Source: Manduca sexta (Eukaryota; Arthropoda; Insecta; Lepidoptera; Sphingidae). From it: a stretch of 64,000 nt of DNA. Below, one piece after another: positions 14,172 to 25,296 of this stretch (positions within the stretch are counted from its first letter, which is position 1; each line of letters opens with the position of its first letter). The notes under the pieces were generated by a model, which saw only the letters and a list, made by a program, of their open reading frames with translations, was not told the DNA's origin and ran no database searches. The stretch is taken from assembly GCF_014839805.1 (NCBI RefSeq), contig NC_051138.1:13824983-13888982 (forward strand), in the 5' to 3' direction. Made by a program: the position numbers and the translations under genes.

Positions 14172-14251
14172 ATTGATAAATAATACCATAACAACAACCC
14201 TCCTGCACAAAACTCAGATAATATTTTATAAAACAATGTAGGTGATGAGGA

Positions 14252-14272
14252 AATAAATAATATGAAATAAAA
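14252..14272 (+). terminator. polyadenylation signals after small cysteine-rich gene
   Basis: Two AATAAA hexamers start at 14252 and 14267, 80-95 bases after the stop codon of the small gene, which fits a short 3' UTR. Confidence 0.4.
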
Positions 14273-14794
14273 ATATTTTTTTATTTGTTTAATTTAATCC
14301 TACATGCCCTAAGAGTCTACCAAAAGTGTGTAAAATATGTCATGCTTCTGATGAAGCGTGAATGCTCAACAGTGCGCCTCTGTCTGTCTCTTCGGGGAAT
14401 ACGTACGACGTACGTATATATAGAAAATACATTAAATCTGAAGAGTACTCTTAGAGGATGTAAATACTATAACTACATAATTAGGTACCTTTTTACTTAT
14501 AATAAAATATATGAATCAAGTTTTAAAATAGCCTGATTACTGAATCTTTAAGGCTTATATATATTAGATAGGTACTTGTATCAATTAAAAGCATATTTAA
14601 AGCGTCAATGATAGGACTATAAATCTACCTTGAACATTGAAAAGCTTTCAATGTTTACTATCAATTATAACCTCAAAATCTCATCGTTTTTTTGGATTGA
14701 TGCGATATCCCAGCTTGTCCGTTTTATATATAATATGTCATGAGAATTTATTAATGATTCTAAATGTTACAAACATTTTTCCATTGCTGTTGGT

Positions 14795-15146
14795 TCCAGG
14801 GCGAATTATGTATGGGCACAGAACAATGTCCTTTCGAGAGTAGCTAAACCGATTTCGCTAATTATTTTTTTATAATATTCCTCAAAGTACGAGGATGGTT
14901 CTTACGGGGAGAAAAATTAAAAATTTCCCGAAAAAAAATTTAAAAACAACACTTTTCTATATTCCCATACAAAAGATTCGTAATCATACTTAAAAGTCAA
15001 TTTGAACTTTAATACCATACCATAAAGTTTAAGTATTAGTGGAGGGGTTCCGGGAAGGCAAAACAATTGACTGATGTTAGTATCGTATAAATATTATTGT
15101 CAATATGTCGATTGTTAGGCGGTACGAAGTTCGCCAGGTCAGCTAA
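14795..15146 (+). mobile_element. Helitron-like remnant, 3' end
   Basis: The end GTTCGCCAGGTCAGCTAA resembles the GTCTGCCGGGTCATCTAG terminus at 24910. The interior shares an ACCGATTTCGCTAATT block and a GGTTCTTA block with the copies at 17079 and 24645. The 5' boundary is not resolved. Confidence 0.45.
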
Positions 15147-15291
15147 TTAACACATAAACAAAAGTTCTGGCTACATATTTGTCTTATCTGCGACTTGCCT
15201 CTTCTACATACTACATTTCTTTTTTTAATAGCTATTTATTATTGGTGCATATTTTAATATCTTAAATATAATGTAGGTGTTTTTACAAGAG

Positions 15292-15500
15292 TGAAGTGAC
15301 CGTTCTGCAGCTGATGACAAGAGGAGTTGGATCTAGATAGATAGAGCGTGACTGAGAAATATGTACCACTCGCCAGTAGACGCAATTATGCCAGTCTCTT
15401 TGTAACTGGATATTCACAAACTGATCTCAGAACGCCACACACGTTTATGGGCCACTGTGGCGGGTTCTACATCTTGCGTATGGTGGTCGCTATCCGGTCA
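15292..15500 (-). repeat. repeat family V, diverged minus-strand copy
   Basis: In reverse complement: CCGGATAGCGACCACC, CCGCCACAGTGGCCCA, GTGTGGCGTTCTGAGATCA and GGCATAATTGCGTC. It accounts for much of the 121-codon open frame at 15348-15713, so that frame is not treated as a gene. Confidence 0.65.
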
Positions 15501-16519
15501 GATTCAAACACATCCAGGGACTATGAGCAAATTACTTTTATTTTCTTGTCACTCTATACAAAGATTGCCTGGAAGAAATCACTCGTCATAAACAGTAAGC
15601 AAAACAATATCACAAATAGAACATCCATCAATTCAAACTCATTATCGCAAGATCTATCAGTCGCCAAACACACTAAACAAGAAAAATGTATTAATAATAC
15701 TATACAATTCTAAATATCTAATTAAATAGGAAAAGGTCGTATTTCAATCAAAAATAAATAAACTAGTCATTCCGTAGAGCATTCGATGCAATCTGCTCTA
15801 AGACTTGTGAAGCGAGTCTTTATTTTCCTACTTATTGAAATTGAAACTACAAGTATCGTCTATTCAGAGTTGATAGATTGTTTCTTTTGTGAAAACTTTG
15901 TTGTTCGGTACGCTGGTGAATAAACTTAGTATATTTTTATTGCAGTATTCAGAAGCCAGAAAATGAGATATTAGATCCCGTTGGGGTTTTTTGTGCATGC
16001 CTAAACCATTGTTGGTTGATGTCGCGCCTGCGCATTTTTGCAAAATTAGTAGCCACTTAGTACGGTTCTCATTTTTCTTTATTATATGAATTAAAAAAAG
16101 TTGAAATGTATAAAAATGGCCGACGAACTAAGCTGCAGACGCCGAAAATGATAAGAAAGTGAAGTCGATAGCGATGCGACTGCTATATTGCAAGAGTTTT
16201 TTTTTTTAGGAAGCTGTATGTAGTGTGGAATGTTCATGAACAACCATTTAAATATCAGAACAACCGAGGACGCGTAGGCAAATTGAATGCGATTGGTATT
16301 GGGATATCATATTCAAATATTACATGAACAATTCCACTTGGTTGAGTCGGCCAATTTGTTTGCTCCAGGAAGCGATTTATATAGGTCCTAAAGCCAAGAG
16401 TAAACCACTTGTGCAGTAACCGCAACATAACTTTGGTAGAGTGATGGGCCAGCAAGGCGCCACCTCTAGAAGTCAATTTTATTTGCCTGATCATTCTCAT
16501 TATCTCTGCTTCATCCTTT

Positions 16520-16640
16520 TTTTATTTCCAGCACGGTAACAAGCGAGCTGTCCGCCTGATGGTAAGTAGCGTCCACCGCCCATAAACTAAGGCAATTCCA
16601 GAGGCACAGCCGAGTCGTTGCCTACCGATTTCATATCATA
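16520..16640 (-). repeat. short interspersed repeat fragment
   Basis: AGCGAGCTGTCCGCCTGATG-GTAAG and GGCAATTCCAGAGGCACAGC look like a repeat tail related in style to the 18847 element; no full unit is visible here. Confidence 0.35.
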
Positions 16641-17078
16641 AAAAATTTAAAATCTACAAAAAACTCTGACCTGATTTGGGAATTAAAACCAAAACGTGCC
16701 AATGCACAGCTGCGCTGCCGTTGGATCAAAAAGTTGACGTAATGTAATATGAATTAATTCTTTAATTTATTAGTAATAGTTAGACAAAAATATGGAATTA
16801 GATGCTTTCAAATATCCAAACATCTGTTAATGACACATCAATATCGACTGTCACATCAATGGATATCGGTAACCGATTGCGAACAGGTGACGATGACAAT
16901 GATACGTGACAATACGTTTACGTATTTAGCACGTCAATAATACCTTTCCTCATATCACAAGGTACTAACAACTATTGTTTAATATTTAATAATGTTTAAT
17001 ATTGGAAGTACGGACAGATTGGACTAAATTAACTTACGTTTACATTCAAATTCATACATAGGTACGTACGGTCATAAA

Positions 17079-17338
17079 TCTATATACTTAAAAATGAATC
17101 TCTATTTGCCTTGGTCATCGCATCACGCGTAAACGGATGGAACAATTTCGCTAATTCTTTTTTTGTTGTGTTTATTATTGCCAAGAGAAGGTTCTTATGA
17201 AAGAAGAAATTAAGGGAGTTGAGCGGAACATTAGAAAATTTAAGGTAACTTAACGGCAATATTAATTTTACATAGCAAGCTGTGTGAAATAACTGTCAGC
17301 GATTGACAGGATGCGCGCTGCAGATATATTTCAACATA
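17079..17338 (+). mobile_element. Helitron-like copy, 3' end degraded
   Basis: It begins TCTATATACTTAAAAATGAA and follows the 24645 element closely: CATCACGCGTAAACGG, TTAGAAAATTTAAG, ATATTAATTTTACATA and CTGTCAGCGATTGACAG. The CTAG terminus is not clear, so the right end is approximate. Confidence 0.7.
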
Positions 17339-18846
17339 GATGATGATTATCTCGGTTTTTAGCAAAGTATGAAAATATAAACATTTTGAGTTACGTCTCG
17401 TTGTTCTTTATACGATTATATCGGGTTGTCTGGAAGAGATCACTTTTAGCGATAAGACTGCCTACTGGTGCACATTTTCATGATGTAATAATTATTGTAC
17501 TCATTTTTCTGTATTTGGTGTATAAAATAAAGTGTTTTATTCATTCATTCATACTCTTTATTTCTAAGTATGCGACAGTTGGCAATGATTCGAAATAATA
17601 TTCGAATTTCGAACACCCAATAATTGTAAAATGCCATAATGAAAATCGTAAAAATATATACTCTGTAACTTGCCAAAAATTTATAAGCACCTATCAACAG
17701 CCTAAACAATCAATAATATTCCTATACACATCGAAATACCAACTTTCAATCACAAAACATCGACACAATGGCTTACAAGTTACAATACGAACTGCGCATT
17801 AACCTATTACGTCATGTAACAAATTGAATAAAAGGCAACACGGACGAACGTTGTTGTATAAATGACTGACAATAGATATGATTGTGTTGGAGCGATTTGT
17901 TGCTGATTGTCGGTCGTCACTGTCTTCCGTGATAGCAAGTTCTTTGAGCAGCGATTGAGCTATTCACTCATACGAATTAGATAGGGAATTGCCTTTTATT
18001 GATGTTTTGTTGCGGATAGTGGTTGGTTTGTGTTTTAACATTGTTTATGTAATTGTAGAGTTTTGCTGTGCTACTTATTAATGTTATTATTTTATACAGT
18101 AAATTCTCATTTTACGTTGATATTACGTACCTTATGTAGGAATGGGCGAACGTAATGCCATGTACCGGCGAAATTCCAATCTCCTGGTTGATACAGAGCA
18201 GAAGAACCTAACCCGACTCGGAAACCGAACCCATAGCTAGTTTAGTAAAGTAGTTAGTTAGTAAAATCGTACTGCGCACGTAATACAACACTACCAATAG
18301 TTTTGCTTCGGAAATCTTAATTAAGTACCAAATATTTGTAGTACACATCTAACTCGTCAGTTTGACCTCCTCCACCAATGTTAATTAGGTCAACGGGAAC
18401 AAATCCTCCAAGACGAGAGGACGTCTACGTTTGTTTAAGACGTGTGTACACGTCATGCTGGAAACGTCCTTAATGGTCTGTCTAGAACTTATCAACCACA
18501 TTCATCAGTTCTTAGTCTTGTTTGTACTGACTTCTCGTTGTTAGTAGTTCATAAGAGTTTGAATGTTTGAAGTATGTTACTGTATGTCAACGGACTTGTG
18601 TCTGCGAACTTGCGTAAATTAATATTCATTATCAGAAGTTTAATTAATAAGTACATCTAATATACACATTTCTAGTTCACATAGATACAAATCTTGTTTC
18701 GTAGGTGATAGGAATTAAAATGTCACAATACATGGGTTGGAATAAAAAAATTGAGATTACGCTATTTTATACCTTATATATACTATAATAGTTATGAAAA
18801 CGAGTATGTATAATTTTTTTCGGGTGTATGCGTTACTCATAGCTTA

Positions 18847-19155
18847 TAGTCATATTTATCAGCCAAGTTACTGGTGCTAGGTCTCTCATATGTGAGAGCT
18901 CACCTGGATAGGTACCACCATAATGTCTATGTATGGCGCTAAGCACTGGTGTTACTCTTGTGTTCCGGTTTGAAGAACATTGTAGCCAGTGTAACTACTT
19001 ACTCAACATCTCACGTCTCATGATGGCGGGCGTAATGGAATACCAAAAAATACTTTGTTATTCAATGTGTTGGATAGTACTTTTACTGTTTATGGGCGGT
19101 CGTATCGCTTACCATCAGGTGAACGGCAAGCTCGTATCGTCATACATAGCAATTT
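18847..19155 (+). repeat. interspersed repeat ending GGGCGGTCGTATCGCTTACC
   Basis: Starts near CAGCCAAGTTACTGGTG, contains GAAGAACATTGTAGCCAGTG and ends GGGCGGTCGTATCGCTTACC-ATCAGGTGAACGGC. A minus-strand fragment of the same end is at 49625-49740. The 74-codon frame at 18933 is part of the repeat. Confidence 0.6.
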
Positions 19156-20204
19156 AAAAAGCTATTCACCAATAGTCGCAAATAGTCTAAATAATAATAA
19201 ATAGGCATCAGAAGATATTCCAATATCTGTTAATAATCTTCAAATTATTAGTCATTTTGATTATCATACAATATATTTTATTTCACTTAAAAGCAAAAAA
19301 TTTACTAGTATAAAAAAATAATTTAGTTTATCAATTGATAAATGGTACAGATCCATTTGGTAAAATTTTAAATGACAATAAAAATAAGGTAATTTTGTTA
19401 ATCATCGCGTTTATGAGAAGAGGCTAATTGTTTATTGATATATAAATACTACTTAACCACCATAAACACCGTTTATTCTTTCGATAGAAAACTATTTGTT
19501 CGTATAGCGGATGGAGATCTAAAGAATCAATACATCATTATTTATTTGAAAATGATTTATTTGCATCAACAAGAATGCGGGTGAAAATTCTCTGTGGTCA
19601 CGTTTTGTTGGAAGGCGACCTCGCGAGGCACTTAACAAACACTGACAAAGCCGTAATTTTACAGTGAGTACTGCACTTTGAACATTGGTATGTCCACAGA
19701 AGGAAAGTTTTTAGCTGAAAATGCTATAAAGAAATGCTTTTGACAGCTATTTCGTGGTGTGCTTTGTTTTAAAATTCAATGGGATTTTACTGGGATGGTC
19801 TGTAGTCATTAGGGCATGCAATTCAATAATCGATAATTTATCGGTTATCGGACCGTTTAAGAGGAACGATAAATATCGGAATAAAATTCGATAAATATCA
19901 ATTGTCGATAAAAAATCCTCTAACGCCTCTTTTAGACTAATTGCGAATAATTCGCCAAATAACTTGGCCAATATATATAACTATGAATTATGATAAGTAA
20001 ATACACTCAAATAAGCAGTTTTTACACGTCCGCATTCGTGATTATTCGTCTGTACTCAATATTTAATTTCAATTTGGTCGTCAATATAGTCAATAATCTA
20101 GAGGGTAATTTTATCTGATTAAGAAATACAACCGTTGATTTAATAAAGTTGTATATTATTATTTTTAGTGTGTTATATATTGCTCAAAACAATTAGGGAA
20201 GCAG

Positions 20205-20664
20205 ATTTTCTCTTTGATGGGCACGCTTCGCAGCTTATGACGGTAAATGCCGAAGTTCCACAGGGTTCGATGTTATCGTCTACCTTGTTACTTCTGCATA
20301 TCCATTGATGTTACCGCTTGACAACATTCATTGTTATAAGTGTGTACGATCACGTGAAAAAGATTCCCTATTTCTTTTTTCACCAATCTTCAGGGTATTT
20401 TACTCTCATTGCGGAATGATCTGCGTATCCTCGGTGTGGATATCCGCTGTGATCTGAATCCAAGTAATCACATCGAAGGCGTAATATCTGCCACAACACT
20501 TAGAGTTGTAATCCTGAACTAGCTGCACCGCTTTTTCACGCTCGGTCAACTCTATCGCGAATTCGCGGTTATCGAATACTGCTCGCAACTCTGGGACGGT
20601 TACATCCACTACGCGCTCGGTGCCTTAGATGAATTGCAGCGACAGATACAGACGCGGGGCTTCT
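20205..20664 (+). pseudogene. LINE (CR1/Jockey type) reverse-transcriptase remnant
   Basis: A plus-strand frame from 20216 reads DGHASQLMTVNAEVPQGSML and STLLLLHI, matching the VPQGS-LSPTLF-L-HIND motif of non-LTR reverse transcriptases. A second segment from 20415 reads NDLRILGVDIRC, SNHIEG, FAVIEYCSQLWDGYI and LDELQRQ, matching the C-terminal RT region (LGV..., N-HI, EYCSHLW). Stops and a deletion of the YADD region show a dead fragment. The minus-strand frame at 20406-20609 is its shadow. Confidence 0.8.
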
Positions 20665-20995
20665 GAGCCCCCGCGCAACCATAAGAGACGGGCCGTACCG
20701 CGCAGGGGCGGCTGCGGACGACACGACACTTTCGTCAGAGGAAGCCTGTAGCCATCCCTAATGGCCAGTCGGCCACCGCGGTGTTTTAATTGGTATGCCG
20801 TGCGTTTTATATGGGGACTCAGCCCGGCGGTCTCCTGAAAGTCCTCATCAAATCTGGGCGGCCCAACGCCGGGTCGTAAGTCATGGGGACCGATAAGATA
20901 CAACGAAGGCTGGGCGGTAGTCATAAGCACTTCCTCCGCGAAACCAAAGAAAAAGAACGGTACAGTGGGGCCGCTTTGCCGCACATGTATTAAAA
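20640..20995 (-). repeat. GC-rich unassigned repeat-like segment
   Basis: About 350 bp of distinctly GC-rich sequence abuts the LINE remnant. It opens with a GCGGGGCTTCTGAGCCCCCGC near-palindrome and carries a 119-codon minus frame at 20625-20984, rich in Arg, Pro and Leu, that I do not recognise. It looks like a fragment of another mobile element placed between the LINE and the SINE at 21010. Confidence 0.4.
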
Positions 20996-21009
20996 ATAGT
21001 ATATCGGTA

Positions 21010-21324
21010 AGCGGCGATAGCCTAGTTGGGTGTGGAACGGACTGCCAAGACGAATGTCCGCAGGTTCAAATCCCAAGGGCACACACCTCTGACTTTTCTA
21101 AAATCATGTGTGTGTCGTTGTGAATTTATCGTTCTATTTAACGGTGAAGGAAAACATCGTGAGGAAACCTGCACATCTGAGAAGTTCTCTATAAGAGTTT
21201 CGAAGGTGTGTGAGTTTACCAATCCGCACTGGGTCAGCGTGGTGGACTAAGGCCTAATCCCTCTCAGTAGTAGAGGAGGCCGTGCTCAGCAGTGGGCAAG
21301 TGTATAATACAGGGCTGATGTTAT
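21010..21324 (+). mobile_element. tRNA-derived SINE (family 1), complete, with 10-bp target duplications
   Basis: Box A TAGCCTAGTTGG and box B GGTTCAAATCC are perfect Pol III promoter matches. A conserved body (GGTGAAGGAAAACATCGTGA, CAGCGTGGTGGACTAAGGCC, CTCAGTAGTAGAGGAGGCC) and a TAATACAGGGCTGATGTTAT tail follow. TATATCGGTA flanks it at 21000-21009 and 21325-21334. This is the best full-length copy of a family present at least five times here. Confidence 0.9.
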
Positions 21325-22253
21325 TATATCGGTATCAAACTCTTTAGCTAATGCCATAAACTTGAGCAGTTTTTTATTACGAAGAATTTGTTAGGTAACG
21401 GTTGTCAATTTTAATTAAATTAAATACGTTTTCGTATTTATTTATTGCGTTATTAAAACTGTAGAAATAATAGTCTTAGTATTATTTCAGAACACTTCCT
21501 TGGCGACGAGATAGACGCCGAATAATTTGCACAATTTCTTAGCGCCCAACAAGCGCAACAAATGAGTAAAATGTCTTCCTGCGGTAATGAAAAACTTGCA
21601 CACATGCTCGAAATTCTTATAAGTTATGAGACAATGTCAGATATGATGTAGCTTCGTTCATGACATTCTTCTTTGTAATTTAGAAAATTCAGATATATTT
21701 CCTTAACCAAAGGACAAAATACATCGTCTCAGGAGTATTTCGTCCCTGTTCTACATTTCTTGTTTGTCAAAATAAATTGTAAAAGGAAAAGCAAATAAAA
21801 TTACATTGTCAACGTGTACAGAAGATGAAAAACACAACCCACATTAATTTAAATTGAGTGTTTAAATACCGAGATGAAAGCGTCATTTATAACTTTAATT
21901 TTCAACCTAATTATGTAGGATGTGAAAGATTTTAATTACACTCTCAAGCCATTTGAGGGGGAAATACAGGAGTTTATTTCACTTTTTTGAAATCTATTAG
22001 TCTAGTCTCAAGGTTCTAAAACAAAATGGTTAGCCAAATTAAACATTTATTCAAGGTCCGTTTCAAATTTAATTAACACAAACGATTTTTGAGGCTAATT
22101 AATTTTGTGAAGATTAAATTTTAACTGGAATGGAAATGTCATAATAAGACGTGTCTGGGATCGCGGGTAGGCCAGGCTTTGTAGCGAATAAAAACTGAAA
22201 ATGATTGATGGCATAAAATTCTTTGTTGTATCATAAGATATATTTAAGAAAAT

Positions 22254-22520
22254 ACCTAAATGGACTGCCTCGGTGGCGTAGTTGTACTGCATGCGCGGTA
22301 CGGCAGCGCTCTGAGGTCCTGGGTTCGAATCCCGGGTCGGGCAAAGTGATATTTGGGTTTTTCTGCTCAGTATCAGCCCAGAGTCTGGAATTTGTGCCCG
22401 ATATGGCGATAGGCTCGCCCCTTATCACATCATGGGACGGAACACACTTGGCGAAAAGTGGGTGCCATGGTTGCGCCTCTGCATACCCCTTCGGGGATAA
22501 AATGCGTGATGTTGTGCGTG
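22254..22520 (+). mobile_element. tRNA-derived SINE (family 2), complete, with 15-bp target duplications
   Basis: The head carries a box A-like TGGCGTAGTTGT and a box B GGTTCGAATCC, and the first 75 bases can fold partly like a tRNA. The body follows (CCCCTTATCACATCATGGGACGG, GGGTGCCATGG). It is flanked by perfect 15-bp direct repeats (TATATTTAAGAAAAT at 22239-22253 and 22521-22535), so insertion was LINE-mediated and recent. Pol III would transcribe it. It is not a functional tRNA gene, because a unique tail follows the tRNA-like part. Confidence 0.88.
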
Positions 22521-23299
22521 TATATTTAAGAAAATGGACCTTAGCATGGTATTTCTGTGTATATTGAGCACACACTTGTACATCCTGCGTACATAACTGA
22601 TGTCCGTTGAAATTGGCCGCCGTGGCCGAAATTCGGTTAGGAACAAATCAATCAACCATCATCGTTTCTGTGCCAGATTCCTGGTCAGTTTTTTAGATCT
22701 GTCCAGTCAACAGTTCACACATTATTACCTATCAAACATAACTTTGACTTTAAAGAGCAGTAGGATACCAAGAAAGGAAAATAATAAAATTGACAAACAT
22801 TTCCAGTTCATCTTGAAAAAGCATTCACTTAAATACAGCGGGGAATCGAGTTATTAAAAAGTAAAAAACAGAATGTACGACAACCGCATGGAGACGTGGC
22901 CATAAAAAAACTCGCAACCGTAGCAATTATTCGCAACTGTTCCGTAGACACTTTTACGACTACCGAAAAAGTTTATACCCCAGCGCTGCATATGAATTCT
23001 TTGAAAAAATTACCCACTAACGGTTTTGCGTCTTTTTTTTAATTGTTGGTACATTTAAGGGGAATAAAATTAGTTTACTGATCTCATTGTAGGAACTGAA
23101 TTGCTCTTATGACAAGTCAGTTCAATAAATAGAAACTACAAACAAAATGGTCAGGATGGCTTAATCGTTTACAGAATGTCTTGAAGTTATATTTCCCTGT
23201 TGGGGTTTCAATGGTGTTCAATATCGGGAGCCTGATCAACATCGTCCGTCAAACTGTTAAACTTTAAACAACTCTACTGTAAGCGATATTATTTGGTGC

Positions 23300-23520
23300 G
23301 GTAATTAATACTTTAAAAAACTTTTTAACAAAAAATTTGACCATCTCCAAAAACCACTAAATACCGTAATATAATTTTCAAAGTGTGCATATAATTTTCC
23401 AAATCGGCTCATAAATGACCGAGTTCTGAGGTAACAAACGTTAAAAGCGGTTTTCAATTCGACGTACATTTTATAAGTCGAACTGATAACCGACTCATTT
23501 TTTGAAGTCGGTTAAAAATA
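23300..23520 (+). repeat. repeat ending TTTTTGAAGTCGGTTAAAAA (copy 1)
   Basis: Shares CAAATCGGCTCATAAATGAC, GTTCTGAGGTAACAAACG-TTAAAA and the TTGAAGTCGGTTA end with 39560-39705. Non-coding. Confidence 0.6.
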
Positions 23521-23954
23521 AAGATGGTTACTCAATTCTCGCTTGACTAGTTATACAGAAAATAATCTATAATTTTTAAAAAAACATACATTACCAAACC
23601 TATGCTAGCTAATATTTGTAATCTGTAACAGGCTTTAGATCTGAAAGTATATTTGTATTTACAATCAATTTGTTCCATGTATAATTTAATTTCATACGTA
23701 ATTTGAGGGTACTGAGATTAAATACGGTTACTGTTTACTTAACTAGCGATTTCGTCTTATTATAAGAAAGCGATAGTTAAGTACACATAGCACAGAGGTA
23801 CTAACATTCAAATATAGGTATATCAATTTAAATATTAAGTCCTTATATATGAAATTGGCGTTTTATAGTACTGGCCACTTTCATCCGAAATATCTCCTAT
23901 TTGGTTAAGAATTTCAAAATCAAGGATGATAATATATATCAAAGATGATAAAAA

Positions 23955-24644
23955 ATCACTTTAGTTGCAGGCTCCGGTGTAAGTGATAAAACTGTTTTAA
24001 TCCACTTGAAGGAAATCGGGAAAGTAAAAAAGGGTAGAAATGTTGCGGTACATTGGCCAGCCGACACAATAAAAAGGGATTTTAAATTGAATCATTATCT
24101 GTTATGAAAAGTGGATCCTGTAAGATAATCGGGAACGCTCGCCGCAATGGATGAATCCTGGAGAACAAACCAAATCCCCAAGTGAAAATTAACTGACATA
24201 AAATTCTGATTGGCGGACTAGTGCCTGTGTTGTTCACTACAGCTGTCTAACAATTACGGTAGATATCTACTGTTAGCAACTGCTACCGTTTTATAGGACG
24301 TAGCTGCTAAACAACTGAGACTGGTCAATCGCTCTAGGCCAATACTGCTTCTAGACAACGCTAGACCACACACTGAACAACAGACGACGGCTAAACTAGA
24401 CAATCTACAATCGGATGGTCTGTAACATCCACGGTACTCTACGGACGTTGCTCCAATAGATTACCACTTTTTTCGTAATTTGGATAACTTTTTATAAGAA
24501 AAAAAAATCGACTCCGAAGTGGCAGTCCCAACCGCCTTCAATGAGTATATTATTTATCGCCCCCATGTTTTTTTATGGGAAAGGGATCTATGAACTCCCT
24601 ATGAGATGGCAAAAGTGCATAGCTAATAACGGTGCACACTTTAA
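23955..24644 (+). pseudogene. mariner transposase pseudogene
   Basis: Shifting frames on the plus strand spell degraded mariner transposase: SDKTVLIHLKEIGKVKK at the start, QWMNPGEQTKS in the middle, then APIDYHFFRNLDNFL (third catalytic Asp region, 24450-24494) followed by a stop, and LPMRWQKC-like residues near the end. Many stops and frameshifts show it is long dead. It resembles the cecropia-type mariners of moths. The N-terminal third and the 5' inverted repeat were not found. A Helitron interrupts it at its last sense codon. Confidence 0.85.
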
Positions 24645-24910
24645 TCTTTATATATAAAAATGAATCCCTATTTCCCTTGGTCACGCCATCACGCGTGAAC
24701 GGCTGCACTGATTACTCTATTGTTTTTTTGTTGCGTTTGTTATTCTCAGGAGAACGTTTTTATGAAAGAAAATATTCAAAAAATTGCGCGGAAAATTAGA
24801 AAATTTAAGAAAACTTAACAACAATATTAATTTTACATAACTGTCAGCGATCGACAGAATGCGCGCGTGCATACATAGTTAGACAGGACAACGTCTGCCG
24901 GGTCATCTAG
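24645..24910 (+). mobile_element. non-autonomous Helitron, complete
   Basis: It starts TCTTTATATATAAAAATGAA and ends GGGTCATCTAG, with the 5' TC and 3' CTAG termini of Helitrons, and sits between A (24644) and T (24911), the AT target site. Removing the 266 bp rejoins the mariner reading as CAC TTT AAT TAA, a plausible natural stop, so the borders are exact. There is no coding capacity. Related partial copies are at 12547 and 17079. Confidence 0.85.
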
Positions 24911-25084
24911 TTAATTATAAATATTAAAATAAAACTACTTTGTATTCCTCCCACACCATATACAATTGCATAGAAATTATATATAAACATTTAGATAGAT
25001 CTACCTATTTTTTTAAGAAAGTCAAATACATATCACGCCTTATCAGCACAGATATAGAGCAGTAAAACTCAATAATACTTCGCT

Positions 25085-25138
25085 CGACCCGGGATTTGAA
25101 CCAGAGACCTCATAGTGTTGCACGTAATACCTACATAA
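25085..25138 (-). repeat. second tRNA-like SINE fragment fused to family 1
   Basis: The reverse complement contains GGTTCAAATCCCGGGTCG, a box B and T-arm like that of SINE family 2, joined directly to the truncated end of the 25139 copy. Confidence 0.55.
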
Positions 25139-25296
25139 TTTCCTCACGATGTTTTCCTTTACCGTTAAAGCAAGCGATAATTCACTTAGAATACACACAT
25201 CATTTTAGAAAAATCAGAGGTGTGTGCCTTTGGGATTTGAACCTGCAGACATTCGTCTCGGCAGTCCGTTCCATAACCAACCAGGCTATCGCCGCT
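25139..25296 (-). mobile_element. SINE family 1, 3'-truncated copy
   Basis: The head and middle of family 1 are present (box A area at 25291, box B GGTTCAAATCC, GGTGTGTG, GGAAAACATCGTGAGGAAA) and stop abruptly at 25139. At that point tRNA-like sequence of another type (25085-25138) begins. Confidence 0.82.

Noticed and set aside
15348..15713. 121-codon plus frame
   Set aside because: Much of it is a reversed family V repeat.
19820..19960. ATCGATAA/TTATCG-rich stretch as a regulatory cluster
   Set aside because: Several CGATAA/TTATCG words cluster here and near 13290, but the pattern is loose and could be an old repeat; not enough for a call.
20625..20984. 119-codon minus frame as a gene
   Set aside because: Arg/Pro/Leu-rich composition expected from GC-rich DNA, no motif, and it lies between mobile-element remnants; kept only as an unassigned repeat-like segment.
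22264..22345. tRNA gene candidate
   Set aside because: The tRNA-like part has boxes A and B, but pairing in the acceptor and anticodon arms is imperfect and it runs straight into a SINE body with target duplications.
22223..22575. 114-codon frames on both strands
   Set aside because: They coincide exactly with a tRNA-derived SINE bounded by target duplications; no protein motif.
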